Source: Basidiobolus meristosporus CBS 931.73
Lineage: Eukaryota; Basidiobolomycota; Basidiobolomycetes; Basidiobolales; Basidiobolaceae
Reading direction: 5' to 3'
Assembly (NCBI GenBank): GCA_002104905.1
Contig: MCFE01000296.1
Span: 1-64,000, forward strand
Length of the DNA stretch: 64,000 nucleotides
Within the stretch, counting starts at the first letter, position 1. Every line of letters starts with the position of its first letter. A program made the position numbers and the translations under genes. The notes below the pieces were generated by a model. It was not told the DNA's origin and did no database searches. It saw only the letters and a list, made by a program, of their open reading frames with translations. Below, in pieces: positions 35,235 through 47,230 of the stretch.

Positions 35235-36719
35235 TTAAAGTCGGCTGACCAAATGCTTGGCCTCAAGAGACTCCTCGGCACGCTTGAGAACTGACAGCAA
35301 GGTTTGGGCAGATCCCCAGCTGCTCTGGAAGCCTAATTTCAATGTTCATCAATGGCAGTCCAAGCATACTCCAAATATGTAAACATAGCTTACCAAATCC
35401 ACCATGACCATAGTTATGGCAGACAATGATGGGCTGCCCCTTATGTGCTACATGCAATCCCAACTACTTAATATCACGATCGGGTCCGGGGTATCAACAG
35501 CTACTTACTGATAATTTCACTCTCAAGACGAATACCGCCGATTCTTGTAGGTCTAAAGCCGACACCGTGCCTTATGATTTCCAGATTCTTGCTATCGCTG
35601 TCTTTGGCAAGTGAAGGGCAAAGCGAAATGCATCTTTCGATGATTGCAGCTGCAGTCGTGGAGTCGGGTTTTTCATTCCTATCGTAACTCCATTAAGAAT
35701 GATACGGTGTAGTGGACGGTTCGAATACTCCTTACCAATCACCTGCTTGGGTAGTGCCACCGAGAGTAACTTCGCCATTGTTTCGAGGGATAATGTATGT
35801 AATGTTACTTGCACCTAATCATCGAATATGAGATGGAACTCGTACTATCTTGAGATAATGGCGATTTTACCATGCTTTAGGTACACTTGTCGGATGTGTG
35901 GAGCACGTACCAACACCACTTGACCACGCGTGGGATACACCGATAAATCCTCCACTCCACCGAGGGTGCGTGCCAGTAGTCCAGTACAATTAATGACCGC
36001 TTGAACGCTCTGGTCAAATGCATCACTGATGTTCGCCAGCTTCTTGACTACTTTCTTTCCGCCCAATTGTTCGAATTCAGCCAATAACCACTTCATGTAC
36101 TCCGTAGTGCTGATGGTAGCTAGATTGAGACGGTGAGGAAAGCATACAGCTCAGCAAAGTGAAAACAACGAGGTATGGAATATGTAAAAGATAAGAACCT
36201 GTAGTGTAAGTAACGCCATACTCGCAGTCTTCAGGTATTTCTTCTTTCGAAAGCACCCTATACTAAGAAAATATAAGCACCTTTTCCTACCAAAAACACC
36301 ACAATGTAGTGGAGGTTACGTTTGGGCTGAACTTCGCAAACCAGGGTTGTTGCCAGTTGTGTGGAAGTTTCTCCCAGAAGTTGGTTTCCTGGGTCAACAT
36401 GACCCCAGTTTCGGGGTTTTTCGCCAGCTGTTGGAAAATACCGAAAGAGATCGCGTCGTACTCTAAGAAAACAATTATCTGGTGAGGTGGGTTGGCAGCA
36501 AGCTGAATTGGCCTCCAAAAAAACAATACGTTGTGCAGCAATATCGTTCTGGGCAGCCACACTACGCCAGTGGGCACCTGCCCAAGGACTAGTGTAGTGT
36601 GAGTGGAACTCTCCAGGAAAATGTTCGGCAACAATAGTAACCTGATAGCCTGCCTTTTGCAAAGTGTAGGCCGTGGTTACTCCTATAACGCCAGCACCGA
36701 TAACAACAATATTGGACAT
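35235..36719 (-). CDS. Peroxisomal D-amino-acid / D-aspartate oxidase
   Basis: A FAD flavoenzyme that oxidises D-amino acids to keto acids, ammonia and peroxide. It starts [18 protein letters not shown] with the dinucleotide-binding GxGxxG. Next is the family block [10 protein letters not shown] (about 36560). After an intron, a second exon includes [16 protein letters not shown], then EYGVTYTT (about 36220), [13 protein letters not shown] (about 35980) and [10 protein letters not shown]. The C-terminal part has [13 protein letters not shown] and the DAAO signature [10 protein letters not shown] (about 35410). The protein ends SRL, a canonical type 1 peroxisomal targeting signal. At least five introns of about 60-80 nt interrupt it. 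DAAO and aspartate oxidase cannot be separated on what I can see. It is tandem with the dehydratase gene, 260 bp or less upstream of it. Confidence 0.9.
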
Positions 36720-39606
36720 GTTTTACGTGGGCCAGTCGTCATCCAGCGGCATACTTTTATCTTGCTCGAGCTCGCTCATCTCTTTAAGGCAATCACCATT
36801 GTCTCGGACATCATCAAATCACTTGGATGCATGCTAGACACAAATGTTACTCAGCACAAAAATGCCAGAGTCCCACCACACAGAGATGTGTGATCGTGGA
36901 TGGATTGGCGACAGCCAATTGTTTCGCATTCTTGGATTGAGCATTCAGTGGGGTATCTCAATGTCATGATTACTAACATTACAGATGATTCCATTTCCTT
37001 TGGAGGCAATGTGGCTCATTGGATTTAAGTGCTCGAAGCTAGCTCGATTTCCTAGCAGTTCTCTAATCCATGTAGAACCGCGTTCACTGAATCAACATGA
37101 ACCACAAGGGCTGAGGACGACATGACTCCTGTAACGAGGTACGCTTAAATCATTAGATCCCACACTGCCGATATTTTCTCACCACTGGGAGACATCATAT
37201 ATTCGAGTACTACGCCGAGAGTGCTATCTGGGTGAGTAGAACAATTGAACGTTTTTCAACCAGTATTTCTCATGTTTGATGGATTTCCCTGGCAATCTCC
37301 GTGCAATGGACCATGAGTGCACTCCCAGTTTCTCAACACGTATATGCTGTGACAGATACAGACAGACACCTTTCTGGGATGATCACAATACCATGTTTGT
37401 TTATCACACGCAACAAACATAGTTGGCTGTAGGGGGAGCCGCTTCTCAGCCTTCATGTGTTCCAAGGGCCTCTTTTAATTCGCTATCGGATCTTATGATA
37501 GTACATAAATACCGGATGGTTGGGGAGTTCTCGAGGATGGGAATAGAAAACCAGCTAATCAGTGCTGCACATATACGCTAACCATATATACATCCCTGTC
37601 AAGGATATAGCCGCGGAGACATGACGGTGCTTGGATTCTGTATAGCCAGTAAATAGGCAGAATCGGACACATATGGTCAACGAAAGACAATCGCATGGCC
37701 TCCATAGTGTTGGTCGATGTGATGGCAAACGGCATCACGGAGACAGACTTTCCTAGCCGAAATTGGATGGTGGTTTCATATCCTGGAGCCAACCATCGAT
37801 GCCAGGTCGTAACTTTATTTCATCAAGGTCTAGGCAGGTGTGGTTCTAGACTACAAACCTGCTTCCAATCGGATGATTTTCAATGATTTTCCTTCATAGG
37901 GTGAAAATATCCAATACTGATGTACCATCCGATTTGCAACATGGTGTGAGCAAACTCCCCATGCCGTAACGACGGGATTACCAACTAACATTGTGTACAG
38001 AGCCATGGCTCTGCTACCCGGCCTCCACTGAAGTGTCGAGGATCATACCTTGTATCAGCTGCTGTTTGCTAAAGCCCAGCGTGATTGGCACGGGACGGAG
38101 AATAAGTCCTCGGCAACAACCCCGGAACCCCACCCTCCCGGGGGTGAAGTAGGGGAGGTAGTATCTCCCACTCCCTCGGAGTAGTGTGTAATTACGCCAA
38201 TTCTACAGCTTCATTGATTGGAATCTTCTGTCCAGCACGAAGAGATTTTATTGGTGAGTGGAGTGCATCGTAGACACCAAACTATACCCGCGCCTCTGGT
38301 CCCTCCAAGGATAAAAAGAAAGTACGTTAGAAAGGGACTTTCCTAGTATATGCGACGCTTCTATACTCGTCACATTGATTTCCTAATGTGCGAGCGTCAC
38401 AGATTCAAATCTATTTTTCGGGTGAGTAACGCACACCAAATCGACGCTGAAATCCTCCAACCCTATTTTGAATCCTGCGACTAACCATAGAAATCCGTCG
38501 CCATCTTCTAAAAGAACATCCAACGTGAATGATGCCTGGCATTTGGAATGGCAAAAATAACCCAGGGTCATGTACTAACGGCCAGGTATCGGTGTATTCT
38601 GTATGTATATGCCTCTCCGGAATGATTTTGACATTGGTTTCGACTCTATAATGCCCCTCTAGCTCCCCCGGCAGGCTCGAGTCTGTGGACGGGAACGAGG
38701 AGGATAGGCGTTTATCCATGATCACCCTCCAAGGGGGTTGCGATACAAATAGTAAATCGGATAGGTACACCCAAGCACCCTAATTTCAGAAAAACAGACT
38801 GTTTCAAAGATTTTATCTGGCTTCAAAAATACCAGGCGGGAAGAATACCAGGATATTCATTTCCATCAAACCTCACCTTGATCCAATGATTGATCAGGAT
38901 CCCTCGACTCCTGATAAACTTGACCATTTTCGAATTCTGAATACAAGGCGTCATAATTGGACGCCTCTTCTTTGTTGCCGGCCTCGACTCATGGCTGAGG
39001 TTGGGCACACTGAAACGTGGTGTTGGTAGCGGATGGCGCTTCAGTAGTGCGGCCCCGCCTATGGGGTGGCCGTGCGGATATGCAGCCCATGTCCTGGACA
39101 TGAAAGCCCTGCCATACTGGTTTGCACGATGAGTGATCGATGTGTGTTGTGTAGATAAGTGTCCCTACCGATCACAAGGTCAATCGCGATAAACAAACCC
39201 ACCTTAATCAAAATGAGGCTAGTAGAACTTTGGAAAGATTACAACTGGTGGCATTTCCAATATGCTTCCATAATATATATGTGTACGATTTCTATTTCAG
39301 TTGAGGGCCATTGCTTGAATAGGACGGTGGAATCGACTTCATCCTATAAGGAAGTTTCTGGTGAACTACGCACTACAATTATAGACTGGTGCCTTGATCA
39401 ATGAGAGCGACCGATTTGCTACTGTAGGATTGCGAACCCGGTAATAAATTTACCAGCGTCTTCAAAAGCTTAGTATGCCGTGGAAATACTTGTCCAATAA
39501 TGGAAAAGAGCAGCTGTTCCTTTTCACTTAAATAGGCGGTCGGTTTCCACGGTGCGATTGAATCATTTCCTGAGTTTAGGCTATTTATTTTTCTCCCATC
39601 TCCCAC
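36720..39606. other. 2.9-kb spacer, no firm gene
   Basis: No open frame here carries a motif I recognise. Minus-strand frames at 38411-38770 and 38823-39101 have fairly even, non-repetitive composition. They might be exons of a divergently transcribed gene, but no splice pattern convinced me. A GC-rich patch at 38120-38185 and a two-step hairpin near 38350-38400 are noted under findings. Confidence 0.35.
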
Positions 39607-41001
39607 ATGAAGTTCAATATTTATTCTACTACTCTGCCTTCCGATACCACTAATTTCATTTCTCAGCCGATCCTCTCACCAAATACCTACAAACGCACCA
39701 AACAAGAAAACAGACAAACAATGAATGTAAAGGACCCAGCTGGACTAAAGGGAGCTATCATCCCAGATCATATAAGCTCAGATGGCTCCGAAGAGTGGTC
39801 AGGCGGCAACGATAAGAAGTCGAAATTCGCCCCTCCACCTTCCAAGAAGGTCTGTCGGCGCCAAAAGTCTGCTACTCCAGGATCTGAAACGTCAGAGGGA
39901 CTACGGTGCTCCAACTGCCAAACCACTACCACACCTCTCTGGCGCCGTAATCCCCAAGATGGCGAACCATTATGTAACGCCTGCGGCTTGTTCCTGAAGC
40001 TGCACGGCATTGTTCGCCCACTAAGTTTGAAAAGCAATGTGATTAAGAAAAGAAATAGAAACCCCATTGGAACAATGGCCAAGTTCGGCAGACACACCGG
40101 GCTTGTGTTTGGGACAGTTGCCAGCAACCGTGGCGCCGGCTGCGAAGGTGTCTTACTGTTCGAGCCATTCGACAAAACCGCAGAAGCAAATACCAAAGTG
40201 TCTCGCAAGCCACCCACCAGCTTGACCAGCTCGGATGTTTTGGCTACCAACACAACCACACCGTCCTCACCATTGAAGTTCATATCCCACTCGACCACAA
40301 AATACCCAAGCCCACAGATCGAAAAGGGGCTAAGTTTGGTGGATGAAAGGAGTCGCGAGTCATCGGCCTCATCCTCGGAGTTCTTCTCTGAAGGTTTAGA
40401 AAGCCTCCCCCTATCTGGGGTCCTACATCCAAGCACCTACGTGGATAGTGCATCCCCGGGGCAAAATTCGGAACCGTATCATCCCACCTATTCGATTTCC
40501 ACGAACAGCGTGACCGAGGTGATCGGGTCTACACCTATTTCTAAATCAGGATATCCCAGCACTTCACAGAGCTTAGTGGACCCGTTCAATTGGCTCTCCA
40601 ACCCAACTGTTCACGCCGCCACAAGTATCTCTCTACCCAGCGACCACCATCTCGCCCACGGTCAACCTGAACCTCTGCCAAGCTATTCCTGTACAAATAT
40701 CCCCATGTCATATTCTCCCGTCGCGTTTAATACCCTACTCCCCATGGTGCCCATGAACCCGGTGGACTCGCAGCCCAATTTTCAATCCAACATCCGGGCA
40801 CTCAATTCCAATTTTGAGCTTGACCATAGCAACCAGGGCAGCCCCGAGAGCTTTGTATCACAGGAATTCCCAGGGCCTACCCCACCCGCCAACTACATGT
40901 ACTCGCTAAATCAAACTTGGCAGTCGTGGAACATTGACAGGAGCCTTCCTTCTTTTCCTATTGAGTCTACCTCGACAACTGAATACCCATCTACCTCGTA
41001 G
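39607..41001 (+). CDS. GATA-type zinc-finger transcription factor (AreA-like finger)
   Basis: An intronless DNA-binding regulator of GATA sites. It has a single finger at about residues 100-125, starting [16 protein letters not shown] and ending [12 protein letters not shown], followed by [16 protein letters not shown]. That flanking sequence is the AreA/Nit-2/Gaf1 type used in nitrogen regulation. The loop between Cys pairs is 18 residues, one more than in those proteins. The N-terminal part is acidic and basic in patches ([19 protein letters not shown]). The C-terminal 300 residues are Ser/Pro/Thr/Asn-rich and disordered-looking, as in activation domains. The first ATG gives 464 residues. 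A second, at 39721, would remove 38 residues and is also plausible. No other conserved domain is visible. Confidence 0.9.
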   Translation: MKFNIYSTTLPSDTTNFISQPILSPNTYKRTKQENRQTMNVKDPAGLKGAIIPDHISSDGSEEWSGGNDKKSKFAPPPSKKVCRRQKSATPGSETSEGLRCSNCQTTTTPLWRRNPQDGEPLCNACGLFLKLHGIVRPLSLKSNVIKKRNRNPIGTMAKFGRHTGLVFGTVASNRGAGCEGVLLFEPFDKTAEANTKVSRKPPTSLTSSDVLATNTTTPSSPLKFISHSTTKYPSPQIEKGLSLVDERSRESSASSSEFFSEGLESLPLSGVLHPSTYVDSASPGQNSEPYHPTYSISTNSVTEVIGSTPISKSGYPSTSQSLVDPFNWLSNPTVHAATSISLPSDHHLAHGQPEPLPSYSCTNIPMSYSPVAFNTLLPMVPMNPVDSQPNFQSNIRALNSNFELDHSNQGSPESFVSQEFPGPTPPANYMYSLNQTWQSWNIDRSLPSFPIESTSTTEYPSTS

Positions 41002-43215
41002 ATACTTCTGTATACTCCGTTTCATCCCTTGAACATACTACTCAATGGACATACTTTCGTTTGCACATACTTGAATATAGAATGGAGCTCACTGCAGCTT
41101 CAGCCCCTCTTCCATTCTTCAGTTTGGTTTTGAAAATTCTTTGTAGTTTAATTAGATACCACGTTGTTTATTAGAATTGATCCATAGATAATCTTTTAAT
41201 AAATAGAGCTTCGATTCGATCCTCATGGGCGTGCTTCCCAGCTGGTTATGACGTAGGTAGCATTAAAGTTTGTCTGGTGGCAGTGGCAATGGAACCGAAG
41301 CTGAGTCACATGGCCTTCCTTTTGTTTACCCATCGCTCCATCAGTTGCATTAGGAAGTTACCGAAGCTAGCATTCAGATCTCCAAAGCCCCGTGGATAGA
41401 GTTCACCCGAGGTGACATCGCACGCATGTGGACGGCGCATGACGTAGCATCGCCATTTCGACGCTTTGGGTCGAAGTGAATCCTCGTACCAGTAGGTATT
41501 TCCAGTACCAACCATATGGTGTTAAAGCCAGAACACCCATTTAGAAAGCTACATGCTCCGAATGGAATCTCAAGAACACGGTCCAACCGCTTTTGTAAAG
41601 ATGCGAAGCGGGATACATCTGTCTTAAGCCATGTGATTGAATAACGGGATTGGAGAAGCTGTGGCTTGTCTCTACGAGGAAATTTACCCTTGATTAGTGC
41701 TCTCGATTGTTCGACGAAACGCTAACCTATCCCCTGATATGGTATAGCTACAGGATGGATTTTCCCGAATAACCGAGGTGGAAGCGCGCGAAATCTGGCT
41801 CCATTCATTCCTCCCCTAATCACAATCGCGTCTGATTTTGGGTTCACCAATGAGGTTTGCAGCAAATTTCGGCAAAAATTGAATTCTATCAACCAGCTAG
41901 GTCTGACAGAATCGATCCCTCTCACCACGCTCTACACCAATCACCAGGAGTGGACGGATTCGGTCTACGGCTGAATTTGCCAAAATATTTAACCTAACCC
42001 GATAAACAATTTGGAATACAAGAAAGAATTCCGTGAGTAAGTCAGGGATCGCGGTAAACGGGAGTGGAGTCGTGATGACAATCTTGGCCAATTCGTACTC
42101 CATTTGTTCCATCAGGAAGGGGATAGGCTTCAGGATTGATGGGATTCGATGAGGTTAGACAAGCAGCGCACTCATAGATCAAGCCATATTTGTGGCTTAG
42201 TGAAAATGAACGGTGCATTTCTAAAATTAGACGCCAAGGCCTTATATTTCAGACCACATTCGAGGCTTGTGGCTGCTCCATAGTTATCTCGATGTCGGAG
42301 ATTAAATCAACGCGTTGATGACAAATCCCAGCTAAAATATTTCCCTCATCGAGAGTGCCTCAAACCCCGGTTCTGGGATCCCCCAACCAAAAGAATATCC
42401 ACCAAGTCTTTCAATTCGCAGCACTCTAGTTGTGTTTAATGTCTGTGATGTGAATATTGTTTTCTCATGTAGAAACTGGTTGAATGCTGGCACCTGTATT
42501 AATTGGCATCCAAGTAGACCCTGTTGCGTCTTGACGTCTTTCTCCATGGGTGATTTGCGCAATCTACCGGGGTAGGGAATATATATAGGTATCCAATCCA
42601 CCATATTGGCTACAATATTAGTTCACACCAGAAACAAGCCTCAAGACTTTGTCACCAAATACTCCATCATATATTAGGGATATCACTAACTTAACTTGCA
42701 ATATAATGTTCTCGGTACCACTTGAGATATACCATTCCTCTATGGCTCCAGCCAATGGTCATATTTACCACGTCATCCAGAGTTATAGTGAAACGAGTCC
42801 GTTAAAGGGCTCGTAGCTCTGTATAGTAGCGAACATCAGTGCAGTACAAATAAAGCATACAAACTATCATAGAAGCGTTTAAGCTTAGATGTCCCTTGGA
42901 ACCACCATCTGTTGACGCTTTTCCGCTCATCACTTCCCCTTGGATCGATGGTTGGTTTGATTTTATGGAAAATGGATTAATTCGAGAGTAAAATAAACAG
43001 ATTGATCAAACGGATTTCAATTGTTTTAACTAATTTGACCCAAGAGAAATTGTGAAGAAAAAAGGGAACTTTTGGCCCGTTGATTGTTGGGACCACTTCG
43101 AGGATAGAGGTTCTTCTTCGTACACACCGTTAGGCGGCAGCTTTTTTCAGCTCTTCGATATCCAGGTTCTAGTTCAACTTCGCTTATCAGAAGATACAGT
43201 ACTCCATTCTGCAAC
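41002..43215. other. 2.2-kb spacer with possible coding relic on minus
   Basis: The first 200 bp are the 3' region of the GATA gene, with an AATAAA-like signal near 41197. Minus-strand frames at 41374-41586, 41722-41928 and 41897-42112, then 42332-42604, follow in order with protein-like composition (for example LLTEFFLVFQIVYRVRLNIL and SRFASLQKRLDRVLEIPFG). They are broken by stops that I could not splice out. This may be a decayed or multi-exon gene. No family is recognised. Confidence 0.3.
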
Positions 43216-44413
43216 ATGGATCAAGCAACACGGCCTTACAAACGACCTCGCATTCATCAAGAACCACTAGAGAACTCCAGCATCTTCGGCTCTGTCTGGA
43301 CGGGGGATGAGAAGGAGAAATTCTTTAGAGCGCTTCAAAAATACGGGAAGCGCGATATCCGAAGAATCGCGGATGATATCAAAAGTAAGAGCTATGTAGA
43401 GGTTGGATTGTATCTGGATATTTTGGAGCGTACAGCTATGGAGAAAGAGAACAAAGGTATGTTTTTAGGTCAATCTGTTCAGGAGGAAAACCGGTAGGCT
43501 CACCGGGTTCGGATCCATAGGTTCCGATTCGGAGGAGGATGACGAGATGAATTCGGTTCACCCCAGCGCTCAAGATATCTCAACGGTCAGCTTACGCGTT
43601 GAAGAAAGGCAAGCCAAGAAACTCCTGGAGGCAGAAGAAAGAAAGGCCATTAAGCGTGCCGAGCGAGAATATAACACCAGGCTGACTGAGGAGGAGTCTA
43701 AAAAAATAGAAGTTCTTCATATAGAAAACGCCCTTAGCTTGTCCAGTTTGTCGGTTCTTGTTCCGTCGACGCTTCCTTCATTGACAATTACTAATATGAT
43801 GCTTTCTACCAGGCTATACATGAAAGAAGAACCAGTGATACTAAAGGGGCTCTTCCTAGAGATGTACAATTGTCTTCTCAGGTTCCTGGTTCCTTTAATA
43901 AGGGATGTTATTATATTTGCTGAAGAGCATGTAATCGATCCTGTTGCAAGACCCCAGAACAAAATGGTAACCCCGTAGCAACGCAATTGCCATTTCTCTA
44001 TTTCTGACATAGGTTTCCTCTAGATTCATATCAATGATGTTCGAAAAGCACTTCTGTCACGCAACGCGGAATTCAACCGAGACACCTTTTTCTTCCGGTT
44101 GATAGAGCGCTTGTCGAAAGAGGACAGACTTGTCGAGGATTCCGATAGTGACTCTGACGAGCCTTTGATCTATGCTAGTCGGCGGAACACAAGGCAAGTC
44201 GTTGAGGTCCCTCCTCAATATGAAAACGACAGCACCACCGATGATGACGACGATGACGACGACAATCAAGAGGAGAGCGAATGCAGCAGCTCGAGCGAGA
44301 GCATTTGTCAGGACAGATTTAGCGACCCTGAGGATACTTTGATCTACTTAAATGACTTGCAAACAGATGGCGAAAGTGAGCAAAGCACTTCATCTAATGG
44401 CGAAGACTTGTAA
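43216..44413 (+). CDS. RRN5: Rrn5-like SANT-domain protein
   Basis: Probably a homologue of Rrn5, a SANT subunit of the RNA polymerase I upstream activation factor. The SANT/Myb domain is at residues about 26-75: WTGDEKEKFFRALQKYGKRD, then IADDIKSKSYVEVGLYLDIL, with the tryptophan-based three-helix spacing. After an intron (about 43457-43519, G|GTATG to CATAG) comes a charged helical segment (RVEERQAKKLLEAEERKAIK). A middle region with a hydrophobic helix follows, then an exon after about 44026 starting IHINDVRKALLSRN. The last 100 residues are very acidic, with eight consecutive Asp. Assignment rests on the SANT spacing and overall architecture. Another Myb/SANT chromatin protein is the main alternative. 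The exact middle exon boundaries are uncertain. Confidence 0.65.
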
Positions 44414-44620
44414 TATTGATCGCTCTAATTGTAAATATGCTCTGTATTTGATTAAATAAAAGTGAAAAATTGGATCAAAATTGATCAGCACGAGGCCCAA
44501 TCAGCGGGCGGGAAATTTTTCGACCGGCAGCATGGGCCCTGTTAAAATCATACGAACTGCTTTGTGCAGGACTCCTTCTCTCTCGCTCCCTTTGCGGTCG
44601 TTTGATAGTATTCATTAATC

Positions 44621-45112
44621 ATGGTACGTATGCAACCACAGTACTCGACGAGGGTCTTATTTTTCACAACGGCATGAGATGTTGCGATAAGAATAAGATG
44701 CTCGTTGACGGATGGATCGGCTCACAAGTATGGATATGCCTATACGAGACTGAGCCACTAGCCTGATATTTCAGTTTTCCTCAATCATTTGTGCTTCCGT
44801 TTAGTAACCAAATTGTTTGCCATACAATAGACTAAGGGTACTCAAAGTTTCGGTAAGCGTCACACCAAGTCCCACACCCTTTGCCGTCGTTGTGGTAAGC
44901 GCTCCTTCCACAACCAAAAGAAGACCTGCGCTAGCTGCGGTTACCCTGCTGCCAAGATCAGAAGCTTCAACTGGGGTCAAAAGGCCAAGCGTAGAAAGAC
45001 TACTGGCACTGGTCGTATGAGATATCTTAAGGATGTTTCTCGTCGCTTCAAGAACGGTTTCCGTGAAGGTACTCAAGCTCAAAAGCAAGCTCCCAAGGCT
45101 GCCTCCGCTTAA
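44621..45112 (+). CDS. RPL37: 60S ribosomal protein L37 (eL37)
   Basis: A zinc-ribbon protein of the large ribosomal subunit that binds 25S/5.8S rRNA. The ATG (44621-44623) is the entire first coding exon: GTACGT follows immediately, and the intron runs to the AG at 44830. The second exon reads [18 protein letters not shown] and continues with [19 protein letters not shown], supplying four zinc-binding Cys. Then come [19 protein letters not shown] and [19 protein letters not shown], and it ends AASA. The length is about 93 residues, normal for the family. Codons are strongly biased to C-ending forms (CGT/CGC Arg, AAG Lys), as expected of a highly expressed gene. The long 5' intron is typical of ribosomal protein genes and often affects their expression. 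Confidence 0.97.
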
Positions 45113-47230
45113 ATTTCAATGAATTGACCGTATCTCAGGATTGCATGCTCAATTCCCAATAAACCTAACGTTAGTTAAACAATTGATGCTTGATAGTTGG
45201 AGCACAGGTCGGATTGTAATGGATTTCTGTTTGAATGATGTGAGAGCTTTGATGCAATTATGAAGACCATGAAGCTGCGCAGCTAGTCTAGGCTTTGTTG
45301 GATGGTTCCTCGTGGAGTGGCAGACTAGTCTTCCAGGAATCATTGCTGCATTAGCGCTAAGGTGGTGCTCGTAACACGGCTTTTAAAGTTGAAGATTTTT
45401 TTGCCAAAACAATTCCGACACAAAATTTATGGTAACGCTGACTTGATAACCCGTGTAAGAAGCTTGAAGGTCGCAACGGCAACGTAAGTACTGTTGCCTA
45501 ATAGAAGGGTGATTTGGCCCTCTTAGGCTCACGTGGACTCTAGGCTATTGAGTGAAAAGGGATATTTTGTCTAATTAGAGTTGTACGAACTGTCGCTTGG
45601 GTATTTGGCATTTATGACTGCGATGGCTAGACCTACGAGTTTGCGACCTTGTTGATCCACCTAATTTTCGACTGTTCAGGTGATCAGAAGGTTAACTCGG
45701 TACAGCCGCCGCACTCTTCTGAACACCGGTTGATGATACAATCATTTCACTGTGGTGGAGTGATATGAAAGATGCTTCGCGCCTGGTCACTTGCACATTC
45801 CTAGAAATTTGAGGGATCAGTATTCAGTCCCGTGGCCCTGTATAATATCGAATCGTTTGCCCAGACGGTGGTGCATAGTTCATCTCAGAATCAGCAGAAG
45901 CCACCGCAAGTATGCGGTTTTAGCCCAATCGCTAGCGAGAAGAGCATGGAAATCGCGCTACTCGTTCATGGAGGCTTGGCTTAAACTCCAACCGCATCAT
46001 CCCGTTAAGATTTAAGCCATCTGGAGCCGGCCAACTTTTGATAAGTTGCAGCAGACACAAGTTCTATGGTCAATCCTAAGCGAGAAGTGGATGGCGCGAA
46101 ATCGAACAAGCGGGAGCAAAAAGAGCCAGTGCTTACATCAAGTTCAAGAAAGAAAGCCGAATACGACGGCCGTTTTACCTGCCCAGCCGTCGGGGTTGAC
46201 ATTGAGCAGCACATTTTTCTCGGGAAAGGCTTTGCGAAGCGGTGAACTTCGAGGTTACCGAACTGGGGACATCTGTTGTTAAATGTTGTATGAGCCTGAT
46301 CTCTTGAAGGATCCTCTATTGAGGCTATACATAGTCGGCTAATCATCAACAACCCGTTGCTCAGGGCCACAACGGATGTTTAGACTTGGATGACGACGGT
46401 GATGAGAATATGGCCAGGGGCATGATGATTTAGTGATTGTTCTTCGGGGACATGGGATTGGGAGGCGATGATGAGTAGAGTTGGAGCCAGGTATGTTACA
46501 CTACACCTTGTCTTCCGGATCAGGGATGTCAGCTTGGAGCTCATAGCATATGGTTCTGATGATGGGTGGATCATCTGGAAGAAAGCTGGTGGAGACATCA
46601 GGCATCTGTTGTAAGGGGGCTCGATTGGCATTATGCAGATGTCTGCCTACTCTACTCAGAAACCAACAAACACCCTGACAGCAAGTGGTGAACTGTGTTC
46701 AGCCCCACCATATGACCATACTCTAATGAGCTTCAGGGTTAGCCAAGCGTACGTACAAAGCATTGTCCAGTAGAACAAAGAGATCGCCGAAAGAGATCAT
46801 GAGGATGATTCTAGGATGGCCAAATCGCCTCTGGGATGATTCTGCACATGATTGCTGCGAACTTGTTGGAAGAGATTTATTTGACTTCGATTAATGCTTG
46901 ATATGAAAGTCCAGCATGACTCCCCAAAAAGATAGCCAGAGGATCTGTCAGCATAGATCCATCTCCAAGCGAATACATCGACTGGCTAGTTGCGTAGTAG
47001 TCCATCCATCTAAGCTTTCCGCCAGTTTAAATAACATCATCAGTCATGATTAAGCTAAATCTGACACCAGCTCCAGATGTTGTCTGACCATCTTTCCATC
47101 TTCCAATTGGGCTAGTGGAGGTACCATTTTACGAAAGCGTCGTGTTCAAGCCTCGTCATGTTGATAAAATCATATTGGTTTTCCTATATTACGAGGTGTC
47201 AAGGGGGATCCTTTCTTTGTTACTGACTTG
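45113..47230. other. 2.1-kb spacer, no supported gene
   Basis: Opposing short frames at 45791-46015 (+), 46005-46370 (-) and 46380-46631 (-) have no recognisable motif. I see no RNA gene or repeat shared with other parts of the window. Confidence 0.4.

Noticed and set aside
38320-38410. Possible tRNA gene around GATTCAAATC with a nearby hairpin
   Set aside because: The T-arm-like palindrome is present, but no 5' acceptor strand pairs with the 3' end on either strand, and no A box fits.
39768-40436. Long minus-strand open frame (222 codons)
   Set aside because: It is antisense to the GATA factor, whose zinc finger proves the plus strand codes here.
44801-45088. Minus-strand open frame over the RPL37 exon
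   Set aside because: A mirror of biased ribosomal-protein codons, with no motif of its own.
47228-47230. TTG as HEN1 start
   Set aside because: Two ATG codons follow directly at 47231 and 47234, and a TTG start is not expected in a fungal nuclear gene.
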